Origin: Armatimonadota bacterium | GTDB lineage: Bacteria; Cloacimonadota; Cloacimonadia; Cloacimonadales; TCS61 | Length of the DNA stretch: 49,297 nucleotides | Direction of reading: 5' to 3' | Assembly: GCA_013203665.1 (NCBI GenBank) | Contig: JABMPU010000005.1 | Span: 1-49,297, forward strand | In this document: one piece after another, positions 1 to 8,500 of the stretch | Position numbering within the stretch: the first letter of the stretch is position 1 | How the letters are laid out: every line of letters begins with the position of its first letter | The notes under the pieces: generated by a model | Database searches by the model: none | What the model was told of the DNA's origin: nothing | What the model saw: the letters and a program-made list of their open reading frames with translations, nothing else | Position numbers and translations under genes: made by a program

Positions 1-30
1 TCATAGACCTTAGTAATGTTTGAAGTATAA

Positions 31-58
31 CGCCCGGTGCAAGCTGGGCGTTTTTTTT
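31..58 (+). terminator. Rho-independent terminator of an upstream gene
   Basis: The stem CGCCC...GGGCG (31-35 with 46-50) encloses a 10-nt loop and is followed at once by eight T residues (51-58), the classic intrinsic terminator layout. It would end a plus-strand transcript whose gene lies off the left edge. The stem can be extended by a G-T wobble. Confidence 0.8.
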
Positions 59-99
59 GTCTGAATATCAGGATTTTACGGATTATTGAATTGAATAAA

Positions 100-131
100 C
101 TTAACACAAGATCTTTCAGACTTGTGTCAAG
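100..131. repeat. Inverted repeat upstream of the SLOG gene
   Basis: An 11-bp imperfect inverted repeat (100-110 with 121-131, 10 of 11 positions pair, core ACACAAG/CTTGTGT) has a 10-nt loop. No T-run follows, so it is not an obvious terminator. The next bases (about 130-152, ending TTCGCAAG) resemble the hairpin cluster near 33165-33190, so this gap is probably dispersed-repeat material rather than a dedicated regulator. Confidence 0.45.
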
Positions 132-172
132 TTTCGCTCAACCGTTCGCAAGATTAGATTAAAGATGAGGTC

Positions 173-514
173 ATGAAACTCGCTGTAATCGGTTTAAAAG
201 AATTTTCAGATTACGAGAAATTAAAATCAACTTTAGATAAAATAGAAGAAATTTCCCAAATAATCAGTGGTGGTGCACCCGGAACAGATACGCTTGCGAA
301 AAAATATGCTCAAGAGAACGATATCGCTTTTCTCGAATTCCCTCCTGGTTTCCACAAATATGGAAAAGATGCAAAACACATTCGTGACAAACTGATCGTG
401 GAAAATTGTGATAAAATAATTGCCTTTTATGACGGAAAATGCGAAGGTACAAAATACACTCTTGACTACGGAAAGAAACTAGGGAAACAAATAATCATCA
501 TCGAAATCGTATAA
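173..514 (+). CDS. YspA/cpYpsA-related SLOG family protein (DUF2493-like)
   Basis: This 113-residue protein matches small single-domain SLOG proteins. It has the nucleotide-binding signature SGGAPGTDTLA near residue 32 and an RD...CD.IIAFYDG.C.GT pattern in the second half. SLOG domains are Rossmann-like folds that bind nucleotides or nucleotide-derived ligands; the exact ligand and role of this subgroup are not known. The start ATG follows a purine-rich GATGAGG, though the spacing is only about two bases. It lies alone between a terminator and a 340-base gap, so the context gives no clue to its role. Family assignment is good, function unassigned. Confidence 0.75.
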   Translation: MKLAVIGLKEFSDYEKLKSTLDKIEEISQIISGGAPGTDTLAKKYAQENDIAFLEFPPGFHKYGKDAKHIRDKLIVENCDKIIAFYDGKCEGTKYTLDYGKKLGKQIIIIEIV

Positions 515-594
515 GGATACTGTTTACCGCAGAGTTCGTTGAGAAAGATATTATTACAAAATGAACTTTACGAAACTTATCCAGTAGCTTCTGG

Positions 595-614
595 ATTCCC
601 GCTTTCGCGGGAAT
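595..614. repeat. ATTCCC-N8-GGGAAT palindromic box, copy 1
   Basis: A 20-bp palindrome: ATTCCC, eight bases (GCTTTCGC) that are themselves partly complementary, then GGGAAT. The same layout recurs at 42474-42493 and 42697-42716, with a degenerate form at 34453-34472. It matches the layout of the Neisseria dRS3 element, but a relationship is not implied by that alone. Confidence 0.7.
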
Positions 615-752
615 GACATCTTAGCTTTTAAGCCTTTTCAAGGTTTCTAAACAAAGCTGTGATCTGATTAATATTCTGTTCTTCGTGTGCCTTCGTGACC
701 TTTGTGGCTTAATTTTCTCGTATAAGTTCCATAACAAGTTTTAAAAAAAATC

Positions 753-784
753 TTGACAGCAGTAAACTAAATTATCAATATTAT
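753..784 (+). promoter_or_regulatory. Candidate promoter for the beta-helix gene
   Basis: A perfect -35-like TTGACA at 753-758 is followed by TATTAT at 779-784, a spacing of 20, which is longer than the usual 17. It lies about 70 bases before the start of the 856 gene, and no other gene intervenes. Confidence 0.35.
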
Positions 785-855
785 TTCTGTAGAGTTTGAA
801 AAAAAAATTGCCACAATTTGCTAGAATTTTAACTAAATGAAAAAAGGAGATTTTT

Positions 856-3774
856 ATGAAAAAGCTATTATTTATTATCCTTCTTCTAATCCCTATTTTT
901 ACAAAAGCTTTAATTATCAACATCCCTGATGACTTTCCAACAATACAGCAGGGTATTAACGCAACAGTTGATGGTGATACTGTTTTGGTTCAGCCCGGAA
1001 CATATTTTGAGAATATCAACTATGATGGAAAAAACATTATCGTGGGTTCATTGTTTCTTACTTTGCAAGATACAACCTATATTCCTCTAACAATAATCGA
1101 TGGTAATAATAGTAACTGGCGTTTAGTTTCATTTATGAGTGGTGAAACAGAAGAAGCAAAATTAATTGGATTCACCATTAGAAATGGTTATGGATATTAT
1201 TCTTCTCGTGAAGTTGCAGGCGGCGTGGGAATTTATATCTTTAATAGTTCTCCTTCCATTGAGAATAATATCATCGAGGATAACAGTTGTTACTGGTATA
1301 TAAATGGTTGCGGAATAGGTATTCAAAACTCATCAGCAAAGATAAGAAATAATATTATCCGGAATAATTATGGTGCTTATATGGGGGGTGGAATTTACAT
1401 ATACCAATCTGATGGGGTTATGATAGAAAATAATATTATCAATAATCATGAAACACAAAGTGGTTACGGAGTTGCAAAGGGAGCTGGTATATGTGCTAAT
1501 GGTTCAACTAATATCTTAATTAGGAATAATTTATTATACAATAATGTAGTAGATTATGGTGGAGCTGGACATGGAATTGCATTTTTATTAAGCGATGGAA
1601 CAATAATTGGAAATACAATTTATAATAATTCAAATACTTCTATAGGAACTAATTTATATATAAATAGTACTTCTAATTCAGAAATGAAGAACTGTATATT
1701 ATGGTCATCAGAAACATATTTTGGTTCACAAATAGCTACCAATGGATTTTTAAATGTATCTTATTCAAACATAAAAAATGGTTTTACAGGAACTAATAAT
1801 ATTGATCGGAATCCACTTTTCTGTGATCCAGCAAATAATGATTTCAATTTAACCTTACAATCATCCTGCATAAATTCAGGTGATCCAACATCTCCTTATG
1901 ACCCTGATGGCACAATAGCTGATATGGGCTATTTCTATTTTGATATGAGTGGTTATGGCAGCCTTTCCGGTTTGATTACTCTTGAACTAGGGATTGGAAA
2001 CATGGATAATGTTACTGTTACTACAGACTCTTTTACAGTAATCCTATTTTCAGATGGTTATTACATTTTGAATTTACTTCCCGGTTTTTATGATGTCACT
2101 GCAAGATTAGGATTACATTATGAACAAACAATTAATACTGTCCAGGTAATACAAAATGAAGTTACAACAGGAATAGATTTTTATTTAGAAAACACTAATA
2201 CAAATATTGTAATTGAAATTAAGCAAGATGGAACTGGAGATTTTACTGTAATTCAGGAAGGAATTAATGCTGCTATAAATGGTGATACAATTCTTGTTCA
2301 TCCGGGAGTATATTTTGAGAATATAAATATATTAGAAAAGAACATCATATTAGGAAGTATGTTTTTAACAACAGGTGATAGTACATTTATTTCAGAAACA
2401 ATTATTGATGGTAATAATTTAGATAGTACTGTTAAATTTTGGGATATTAATGATACAACCTGCGTTCTCAATGGTTTCACAATCCAAAATGGGAATGCGA
2501 TAATAAATGGTGGAGGAATATACTGTTATTATAGTTCACCTCAAATATTAAACTGTATAATAACAGAGAATTATTCTGATCCCCATGGTGGAGGTATGTA
2601 TTGTGATCACTCTAATCCTGTTTTAATAAATAACAATATTTATAATAACAATGCTTACCACTCTGGAGGAGGAATTGCTTGTAAATACTCATCTCCTGTA
2701 TTAAATAATAATCACATTAATAGTAATTCAACTTATATTGGAAAGGGAGGGGGTATTTATTTCTATTGTTCTTCATCTGCAATAATAAATTGTACTATTT
2801 CTTACAACATTTCTTCGTCTGGTGGTGGTGCAATATCATTCATGTATAGTGATGGTTATACTTTGATTAATAATTTTCTAAAAAATAATACTGCGTCTTT
2901 TGGAGGAGGTCTGTATTTTCATGGTCAATCAAATGGAGTCGCAATAAATAATTTAATTGTTAATAATCATGCAAGTTACAGTGGTGGTGCTCTTTTTAGT
3001 AGTAATTCCCATCCTGATTTAATTAATAATACAATTTCAAATAACATTGCCGATTCACGCGGGGGTGGATTATTTTTCACAGATTACAATGATTCTAATA
3101 TTTTCAATACAATTATATATGGAAATGAAGCTGAAATCGGTGAGCAGATATGTCTTAATAGTAGTGGTTCTGATCCTAATTTTTATTATTCAGATATTGA
3201 AGATGGTTTTAATGGTTTTGGTTTTACCGGTACAGCATCAATTGAAGATTATGACGGAGAATATGAAAACAATATCATGTTAGATCCATTATTTATAGAA
3301 CCGGAAACAGGTAATTTTCGTCTTCTGGGAAATTCTCCTTGTATAAATGCAGGTACACCTGATACAACAGGTTTGTATATACCTGAATTCGACTTAGATG
3401 GTAATCCTCGAATCTCTGGCGATAGAATCGATATGGGGTGTTATGAGTTTCAATTTGTAAATTTTGATGAACAGCTTGTAAAAGTAAATGAAGCAAAATT
3501 ATTTGCAAATTATCCCAACCCTTTCAATCCAACAACAACGATAAGATTCACCACAGAGGACACGGAGAACACGGAGATAATAATTTATAACATCAAAGGG
3601 CAGAAAGTGAAAACACTCATAGCGTTCCCAAATCCCGATTTATCGGGAGGAACGAGGAGTGTGGTTTGGGATGGAAAAGATGAAAACAATAAACCTGTAA
3701 GTTCTGGGGTTTATTTCTACAAATTAAAAGCAGGAGAATATTCCAAAATAAGAAAGATGTTGCTGTTGAGATAG
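856..3774 (+). CDS. Secreted parallel beta-helix protein with C-terminal sorting domain
   Basis: The 972-residue product starts with a signal peptide (MKKLLFIILLLIPIF) and contains two beta-helix halves, each opening with the same segment: PDDFPTIQQGIN...DGDTVLV.PG.YFENI at about residues 22-60 and a close copy at about 455-495. Each is followed by many N-rich right-handed beta-helix coils (GGG.Y, IENNII, LINNTI). A small Ig/carboxypeptidase-regulatory-like domain separates the halves (about 367-447). The last ~85 residues form a FlgD-like/Por sorting domain (YPNPFNPTTTIRF ... SSGVYFYKLKAG), the export and surface-attachment signal of type IX secretion. The strong AAGGAGA before the ATG supports this start. 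Likely a surface adhesin or polysaccharide-binding protein; the substrate is unknown. Confidence 0.85.
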   Translation: MKKLLFIILLLIPIFTKALIINIPDDFPTIQQGINATVDGDTVLVQPGTYFENINYDGKNIIVGSLFLTLQDTTYIPLTIIDGNNSNWRLVSFMSGETEEAKLIGFTIRNGYGYYSSREVAGGVGIYIFNSSPSIENNIIEDNSCYWYINGCGIGIQNSSAKIRNNIIRNNYGAYMGGGIYIYQSDGVMIENNIINNHETQSGYGVAKGAGICANGSTNILIRNNLLYNNVVDYGGAGHGIAFLLSDGTIIGNTIYNNSNTSIGTNLYINSTSNSEMKNCILWSSETYFGSQIATNGFLNVSYSNIKNGFTGTNNIDRNPLFCDPANNDFNLTLQSSCINSGDPTSPYDPDGTIADMGYFYFDMSGYGSLSGLITLELGIGNMDNVTVTTDSFTVILFSDGYYILNLLPGFYDVTARLGLHYEQTINTVQVIQNEVTTGIDFYLENTNTNIVIEIKQDGTGDFTVIQEGINAAINGDTILVHPGVYFENINILEKNIILGSMFLTTGDSTFISETIIDGNNLDSTVKFWDINDTTCVLNGFTIQNGNAIINGGGIYCYYSSPQILNCIITENYSDPHGGGMYCDHSNPVLINNNIYNNNAYHSGGGIACKYSSPVLNNNHINSNSTYIGKGGGIYFYCSSSAIINCTISYNISSSGGGAISFMYSDGYTLINNFLKNNTASFGGGLYFHGQSNGVAINNLIVNNHASYSGGALFSSNSHPDLINNTISNNIADSRGGGLFFTDYNDSNIFNTIIYGNEAEIGEQICLNSSGSDPNFYYSDIEDGFNGFGFTGTASIEDYDGEYENNIMLDPLFIEPETGNFRLLGNSPCINAGTPDTTGLYIPEFDLDGNPRISGDRIDMGCYEFQFVNFDEQLVKVNEAKLFANYPNPFNPTTTIRFTTEDTENTEIIIYNIKGQKVKTLIAFPNPDLSGGTRSVVWDGKDENNKPVSSGVYFYKLKAGEYSKIRKMLLLR
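3551..3577 (+). repeat. Repeat-like tract inside the sorting domain
   Basis: This tract is built from CACAGAGGACACGG/AGAACACGG phrases and encodes the peptide TEDTENTE between the NPFNP motif and the IYNIKGQ strand. Such low-complexity phrases normally occur as dispersed intergenic repeats. Here it is in frame and occupies a loop, the same loop filled by a different Q/N/E-rich tract in the two following genes. Confidence 0.5.
3624..3653 (+). repeat. Palindrome inserted in frame in the sorting domain
   Basis: TCCCGAT (3633-3639) and ATCGGGA (3642-3648) form a 7-bp hairpin with a 2-nt loop. The insert is bounded by GTTCC and GGAAC. It encodes the unusual peptide AFPNPDLSGGTR in the loop just before the conserved SVVWDG strand. 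Confidence 0.6.
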
Positions 3775-3795
3775 AAAAAATAAATTTAAAAAAAT

Positions 3796-3802
3796 GAGGA
3801 GG
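3796..3802 (+). promoter_or_regulatory. Shine-Dalgarno site that points to an ATA start
   Basis: GAGGAGG sits five bases before ATA at 3808. The only nearby ATG (3794) opens a five-codon frame that stops at once. The next in-frame standard start is GTG at 3901, which would remove the signal peptide. Confidence 0.7.
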
Positions 3803-3807
3803 TCTTT

Positions 3808-5493
3808 ATAAAAAAATTACTAATCGTTTTTTTCGCTGTTATTATTAACTCTCTTTTATCCCAAACCGATGAAATCTGGGATATTCATTTCCAATTTGAT
3901 GTGTCCTCGCCATCAGGGTTATCAAGTCCGGCAGGAGCAGAAACAGACGGCACATACTTTTATGTTTCCAATTCCCTTTCCAATGAGATTGCTAAGTTCG
4001 ACCTTACAGGAAACTGGATCGAGAACTTCTCGATCATTGGATTACCCTTTGGCTTGCACGATCTGACCTATGACGGAACTTATTTTTATGCTGGAGATGG
4101 AACTACCAACACGATTTATGAAATGGATTTCTCCACACAAACAATCGTAAGTGGGATAAGTACGCCATTACCTATTCGTGCCATTGCCTATGATCCTGAC
4201 CAGGATGCTTTTTGGGTGACCAACTGGTTTACAAACAATCTTTTCCTAATTGACAGAAGTGGATTGGTTCTCAATCAATTTGTTTTTCCAATTAACCTGA
4301 ATGGCTTGGCTCATGATTCCTATACATTAGAAGAACCAAATCTCTGGATATCTTCGGGAATTTATACAGGCGGAGATGGAATCGTGGAACAACTCGGTCT
4401 TCCCACAATGGCTCCAACAGGACTTACTCATAATGTTAGTGAAGATTTTCCCGGAACTCATGCAGGTGGATTGTTCTGCACTGATGAACTTGATGAATAT
4501 ATTGTGCTTCTGGGAGGAATTGCCAAAGGAAATCCTTCTTATCTTTTTGGATATGAAGTTGGATACACTCCAGATGCCTATGCTCCTGAACCTCCTGTCG
4601 ATTTTACTTTGACCGCCGATCCGGGTGGAGCTTTGGAAGTTACAATAAACTGGATAAATCCTTCTGTTAATTTAATTGGTAATCCTCTTACAGGATTTCT
4701 TGAAATGCGATTATACCGTGATGCGGTTCTTATCTACACAGACACTTCGGCTGGGATAGGAGCTCCTTGCACTTATATTGATGCTTCAGTTCCATCATCC
4801 GGAATGTACTTTTACGATCTAATAACCTTTAGCGATTTCGGAGGTTCTTCTGTTTCGGATAGTGTGTGGGTGGGGCCAGATGTGCCTGATTCGGTCAGTA
4901 ATTTTTTCGGTGAACAAACAGCACCAAATCAGCTTTCCATAACACTCACTTGGGAAAATCCAACACAGGGATTGCATGGGGGTCCTTTTCTCGACCCGAT
5001 TGTAGGATATGATCTTGAAAGAAGTGATGGTACTCTCATCATTATTTACGGTATGAGCAATGAAATAACAGACGATACTATCGTTCCGGGAGTTTGGTAT
5101 TATTATCTCACACCATATAATTCAATTGGAGAAGGTGGAAGAGCAAGGTCTAACGACATTCTTGTAGAAATCACAGGAATAGAAAACGACCAATTGCCAA
5201 TGACAGGTTACCAGCTCTCAAACTTTCCTAATCCGTTCAATCCTACAACCACGATTCAATTTAGCAACGAACAAAACCAACAAAACGAACAAATTGAATT
5301 AGAAATTTATAACATCAAAGGACAAAAAATTAAAACATTATCAATTCCGCAATCCGAAATCAGCAATCTGAATTCTGTGGTTTGGAACGGAACAGATGAA
5401 AACAGCAATTCTGTAAGTTCTGGAATTTATTTCTATCAATTAAGAATTGGTGGAAATTCGAAAGCAATAAATAAATTGATTTTAATAAAATAG
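3808..5493 (+). CDS. Secreted beta-propeller/FnIII protein with sorting domain; apparent ATA start
   Basis: Read from ATA at 3808, the 561-residue product begins with a signal peptide (KKLLIVFFAVIINSLLSQ). Next come propeller-like repeats (TDGTYFYVSN, TYDGTYFYAGD, YDPDQDAFWVTNW; about residues 45-235), two fibronectin-III-like domains (about 245-335 and 345-435), and a FlgD-like sorting domain (FPNPFNPTTTIQF to the end). An in-frame TAA at 3787 and no ATG/GTG/TTG before 3901 leave ATA as the only start that keeps the signal peptide and the Shine-Dalgarno site. Either AUA initiates, or a point mutation or sequence error hit an ATG. It follows the beta-helix gene by 33 bases and is probably co-transcribed. 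Probably surface exposed; ligand unknown. Confidence 0.75.
   Translation: MKKLLIVFFAVIINSLLSQTDEIWDIHFQFDVSSPSGLSSPAGAETDGTYFYVSNSLSNEIAKFDLTGNWIENFSIIGLPFGLHDLTYDGTYFYAGDGTTNTIYEMDFSTQTIVSGISTPLPIRAIAYDPDQDAFWVTNWFTNNLFLIDRSGLVLNQFVFPINLNGLAHDSYTLEEPNLWISSGIYTGGDGIVEQLGLPTMAPTGLTHNVSEDFPGTHAGGLFCTDELDEYIVLLGGIAKGNPSYLFGYEVGYTPDAYAPEPPVDFTLTADPGGALEVTINWINPSVNLIGNPLTGFLEMRLYRDAVLIYTDTSAGIGAPCTYIDASVPSSGMYFYDLITFSDFGGSSVSDSVWVGPDVPDSVSNFFGEQTAPNQLSITLTWENPTQGLHGGPFLDPIVGYDLERSDGTLIIIYGMSNEITDDTIVPGVWYYYLTPYNSIGEGGRARSNDILVEITGIENDQLPMTGYQLSNFPNPFNPTTTIQFSNEQNQQNEQIELEIYNIKGQKIKTLSIPQSEISNLNSVVWNGTDENSNSVSSGIYFYQLRIGGNSKAINKLILIK
5226..5325 (+). repeat. 100-bp segment identical to 7338-7437
   Basis: The part of the sorting domain from the NPFNP codons through the IYNIKGQ codons is base-for-base identical to 7338-7437 in the next gene, while the flanks differ. 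This points to recent gene conversion or transfer of a sorting-domain cassette between neighbours. Confidence 0.85.
5342..5374 (+). repeat. CAATCCGAAATC-type repeat tract in the sorting domain
   Basis: Short direct repeats (CAATTCCG, CAATCCGAAATCAG, CAATCTGAATT) encode the loop IPQSEISNLN before SVVWNG. It is the positional counterpart of the palindromic inserts at 3624-3653 and 7458-7480. Confidence 0.45.
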
Positions 5494-5520
5494 TCCGGCT
5501 TGATCTCGAACGCTTTCGGG

Positions 5521-5557
5521 ACGCCGTGACAGTCCGCCTTCGTTAAAACTACGGCGT
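5521..5557 (+). repeat. Inverted repeat just before the Shine-Dalgarno site of the next gene
   Basis: ACGCCGT (5521-5527) pairs with ACGGCGT (5551-5557) across a 23-nt loop, ending four bases before the AAGGAGG of the gene at 5572. It could affect translation of that gene, or be a dispersed repeat placed in the gap. Confidence 0.55.
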
Positions 5558-5571
5558 GACAAGGAGGAAAC

Positions 5572-7593
5572 ATGAAAAAAAGTATCCTATTTTTAGTATT
5601 TTTTATTTTTACTTTATCGCTATTTTCACAAGTTCCGAATTACGAGTTTATAGTTGAACCAATAGAATTGATGGAAACAAAGTATGATTACATGCCGGCA
5701 AATTATAATAGTTTCCCTATTCGTGTTCAGCCGGAAATTTCAACTCCGTATGGCTTGCCTGCAGGAGGAGTTTATATTGTATTCCAGGCACAGGAAACTT
5801 ATACCACTGAAAGAAGAGTTTATTATGCCTACATCGATGAAGACGGCAATGTAACAGCCACAGACCCGGTAAGCATGAATGATGTGGAACAGGGATTTCC
5901 CAGTCTGGATCTCGACCCCATAACCTGTAATCCGTTTGTAGCCTGGCATGCAAAAGTGGAACCAGACAATTCTTATGATGTATTATCTTCTTATGATTTG
6001 TATCATATGATGGGTTCTCCGGGTTTATGGATAGATGAATTTATAGTAATAGATAATCCGGAAGCGGGATTACCTCTCACGGGTAATGATGATGACGAAT
6101 TTATCTGGCCAAATGTTTTTATTGATTCTTCTCCATTAGGCGGAGATTATCGCAGAGTTTATGTTTATGCAAGTAATTACACCCCAACAGCTTCAGGTGA
6201 ATTTATCGAAAATGTAATTTTGGCTTATGCCGATTTTCAAACTTCTGATTTTGATAACCAATCTACTCTCGACTGGTCATATCGAACCATTGAACTTTTT
6301 AATAACTGGCATGCCGGCATCCCGGAATATATCAAACCTTATAAAGCTATGACAGTACAGGAGAATAAAGTTGTTTTTATGGGATACAATTCTAATAATG
6401 AAATCTTTGCTCTGAAAAATGAAAACTACGGTGAAGGAGAATTTACCTGTTATTCTCAGCCGTGGTTGTTTCCTCTTGATAATCCCCAAAATCTTAACGG
6501 CTCCTATCTTTATGAAGATGACTCCGGTAATCCGCTGAATATCAGGCAGCAGATTTTGCATTCAAAAAATATGAATGTCGTTTTCACAGATTGTGATTCA
6601 GAGGTCAGTTTTTTAGGAGCAATGGGAATAACCATCGATGATGAAGCCGGATATTTTGATTTGGACTGGAATCAAATTTATCCTAAAATCTTCAGTTTTG
6701 ATTTGTATACAAACGAATTCAGTTTCTATGATCTTTACATTAAGGGAGCAAATCCTTCTGATGATAATCCTATGGTTCCCTGGGATTTGAATGAAGATGG
6801 TTTGGTGGATTCATTTGATGCAAATGGCATGGTAACCTGGGCACAAAGCTATCCCTACATCCATTTTGATGAAAATTTAATTGATGTTTATACTAATTTC
6901 AAAATAACAAAATCCATATCCTCAGCATGGGAGTCTTGGCATCTTGTTGTTTGGCAGGATTGCTTGAAAGCAAAATTAGCCTCTCAGTATGTTCCCGGAT
7001 ATGAAGAATGGCTTGATGTTCCCGAAATTGCTATTTGTGCTTATAGCGGATTTCTCTCCTGGTCAGACCCGATATTTTTGAATTCTAATGAAACTCCGGA
7101 ACTTGCTGGAATGATTCCCAGCTTTGTTTATCCCGGAGATAAAATCGAATTTTTTGATTATTATCATGGAAAGCTGCACCTATTTTTTTTGGATGAAAAC
7201 TATTATGGACCTAATGGATATTATCCTTGGCCAATGGATGGTGGAATATTGCAATATGCAGCCTTAGATATCGATTTTTATTTTGTTTCTACTGAGGAGG
7301 AGGAAGTGCCTCAACAGCAAATTACGATGTATAATTATCCTAATCCGTTCAATCCTACAACCACGATTCAATTTAGCAACGAACAAAACCAACAAAACGA
7401 ACAAATTGAATTAGAAATTTATAACATCAAAGGACAAGAAATCAAAGCGTTAACTGTCACCCTGAGCGGAGTCGAAGGGTCTGTAGTCTGGAATGGAACT
7501 GACAAAAATAATCTTCCCGTTGGAAGTGGAATTTATTTCTATAAATTAAATTTGGAAAATTCTCCGATAAGAAAAATGATCTTACTCAAGTAA
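5572..7593 (+). CDS. Secreted sorting-domain protein with a dockerin-like calcium loop
   Basis: The 673-residue product has a signal peptide (MKKSILFLVFFIFTLSLFSQ), a long central region with no recognised family but rich in Y/D/W as in surface beta proteins, and a single DxNxDGxxDxxD loop (DLNEDGLVDSFD, about residues 404-415) like those of dockerins and EF-hand-like calcium sites. A FlgD-like sorting domain (YPNPFNPTTTIQF ... VGSGIYFYKLN) ends it. AAGGAGG precedes the ATG by four bases. It is the third consecutive sorting-domain protein on the same strand, 78 bases after the previous stop. Function unknown; a surface or extracellular role is inferred from the targeting signals. Confidence 0.8.
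   Translation: MKKSILFLVFFIFTLSLFSQVPNYEFIVEPIELMETKYDYMPANYNSFPIRVQPEISTPYGLPAGGVYIVFQAQETYTTERRVYYAYIDEDGNVTATDPVSMNDVEQGFPSLDLDPITCNPFVAWHAKVEPDNSYDVLSSYDLYHMMGSPGLWIDEFIVIDNPEAGLPLTGNDDDEFIWPNVFIDSSPLGGDYRRVYVYASNYTPTASGEFIENVILAYADFQTSDFDNQSTLDWSYRTIELFNNWHAGIPEYIKPYKAMTVQENKVVFMGYNSNNEIFALKNENYGEGEFTCYSQPWLFPLDNPQNLNGSYLYEDDSGNPLNIRQQILHSKNMNVVFTDCDSEVSFLGAMGITIDDEAGYFDLDWNQIYPKIFSFDLYTNEFSFYDLYIKGANPSDDNPMVPWDLNEDGLVDSFDANGMVTWAQSYPYIHFDENLIDVYTNFKITKSISSAWESWHLVVWQDCLKAKLASQYVPGYEEWLDVPEIAICAYSGFLSWSDPIFLNSNETPELAGMIPSFVYPGDKIEFFDYYHGKLHLFFLDENYYGPNGYYPWPMDGGILQYAALDIDFYFVSTEEEEVPQQQITMYNYPNPFNPTTTIQFSNEQNQQNEQIELEIYNIKGQEIKALTVTLSGVEGSVVWNGTDKNNLPVGSGIYFYKLNLENSPIRKMILLK
7338..7437 (+). 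repeat. 100-bp segment identical to 5226-5325
   Basis: Partner of the segment described at 5226-5325. The identity ends exactly where the repeat-derived loop of each gene begins. Confidence 0.85.
7458..7480 (+). repeat. CACCCTGAGCGGAGTCGAAGGGT palindromic repeat within the coding region
   Basis: ACCCT (7459-7463) and AGGGT (7476-7480) bound a sequence of the type CCCTGAGCGG-AGTCGAAGGG, which I recognise as a common intergenic palindromic repeat in Bacteroidetes-like genomes. Here it is in frame and encodes TLSGVEGS in the sorting-domain loop before VVWNG. Confidence 0.65.
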
Positions 7594-7611
7594 AACTTTG
7601 ATGGTTTGATT

Positions 7612-8493
7612 TTACATCAACTTAGCTCTTTTAATCAAATATTTCAGCAGGTTATCTTCAAAAGGCGTTTCCGTGTAAATGGGATTATATTCGATAAAAG
7701 ACTCGTGGCACCTGGTTTTCAGATAGCTCACATTTCCCTTATATTCGTTCAAATAATCTTTTTTAATCTGCCAGGGAGAAACCACAATTTTTTCACCGGT
7801 TTCAGCATCTACAAATTCAGTTTCCCTCTTAAAATCAAAATCCTGTTCCTGTTTATCCTGAATATGAAACAAAATCACTTCATGCTTCTGATGTCGAAAG
7901 TGCTGCAATCCTTTCAGGATTTCATCAGCATCATCGATCAAATCTGAAATCAGGATTATCAAACCGCGCTTCTTTATTCTATCTGCCAGAGAATGCAGAA
8001 CCTGGGCTGTTTGCGTAGTTTCTGCAGGTTCCAAATTATAAATTTCTTTCAAAATAATATTTAAGTAAGATTTCATAGAACGTGGTGGAATGTAGTTTGT
8101 GATTTTATTTGTGTAGGATAGGAATCCAACTGCATCCTGCTGTGAAATCATCAGGTAAGATAGAGCAGATGCAAAAGCTTTGGCATATTCCATCTTCGAG
8201 ATTTTCCCTGATGTGTATCTCATGGAATTGCTGTGATCCACAATTATGTAAGATTTTAAGTTGGTTTCCTCTTCATATCTTCTGATATAATATCTATTCG
8301 TTCTGGCATACACTTTCCAATCCAGTTTGCTGATAGGATCGCCCGGATTGTATTGACGATGGTCGGAAAATTCTACGCTGAACCCATGATACGGAGATTT
8401 GTGCAAGCCGATAATAAAGCCTTCCACAATGAGTCGGGCACGCAAATTGAACTTATCGATTGTAGCAATAAATTCTTCGGAAAGATATTTCAT
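7612..8493 (-). CDS. DUF58 domain protein (VWA-like fold)
   Basis: The 293-residue protein carries the DUF58 signature FSDHRQYNPGDPISKLDWKV (about residues 40-60), followed by RRYEEETN. A VWA-type metal-site motif DHSNSM (DxSxS) lies near residue 85. DUF58 proteins usually sit in MoxR/BatA-type operons and are thought to help assemble or regulate other proteins. No MoxR ATPase is found in this window; upstream partners are a small membrane protein and a TPR lipoprotein. The Shine-Dalgarno site is weak: the closest AGGA lies in a tandem repeat about 15 bases before the ATG. It ends convergently 18 bases from the preceding plus-strand gene. Confidence 0.85.
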   Translation of the reverse strand: MKYLSEEFIATIDKFNLRARLIVEGFIIGLHKSPYHGFSVEFSDHRQYNPGDPISKLDWKVYARTNRYYIRRYEEETNLKSYIIVDHSNSMRYTSGKISKMEYAKAFASALSYLMISQQDAVGFLSYTNKITNYIPPRSMKSYLNIILKEIYNLEPAETTQTAQVLHSLADRIKKRGLIILISDLIDDADEILKGLQHFRHQKHEVILFHIQDKQEQDFDFKRETEFVDAETGEKIVVSPWQIKKDYLNEYKGNVSYLKTRCHESFIEYNPIYTETPFEDNLLKYLIKRAKLM

Positions 8494-8500
8494 ATAAAAT

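Larger units (their letters stand above)
515..855. other. Intergenic region with repeat fragments
   Basis: No convincing gene is seen. It holds an ATTCCC-N8-GGGAAT palindrome (595-614), a stretch at about 680-715 made of short TTCGTG/CCTTCGTG phrases similar to those near 24590 and 35480, and a promoter-like TTGACA near 753. Confidence 0.6.

Noticed and set aside
856-3774. Possible CRISPR-like or satellite repeats in the beta-helix gene
   Set aside because: The regularity is at protein level (N-rich beta-helix coils); DNA units vary in length and sequence, with no constant repeat and spacer pattern.
7598-7620. TTGATG/CATCAA inverted repeat between convergent genes as a bidirectional terminator
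   Set aside because: Only six base pairs with an 11-nt loop and no T-run; too weak to call.
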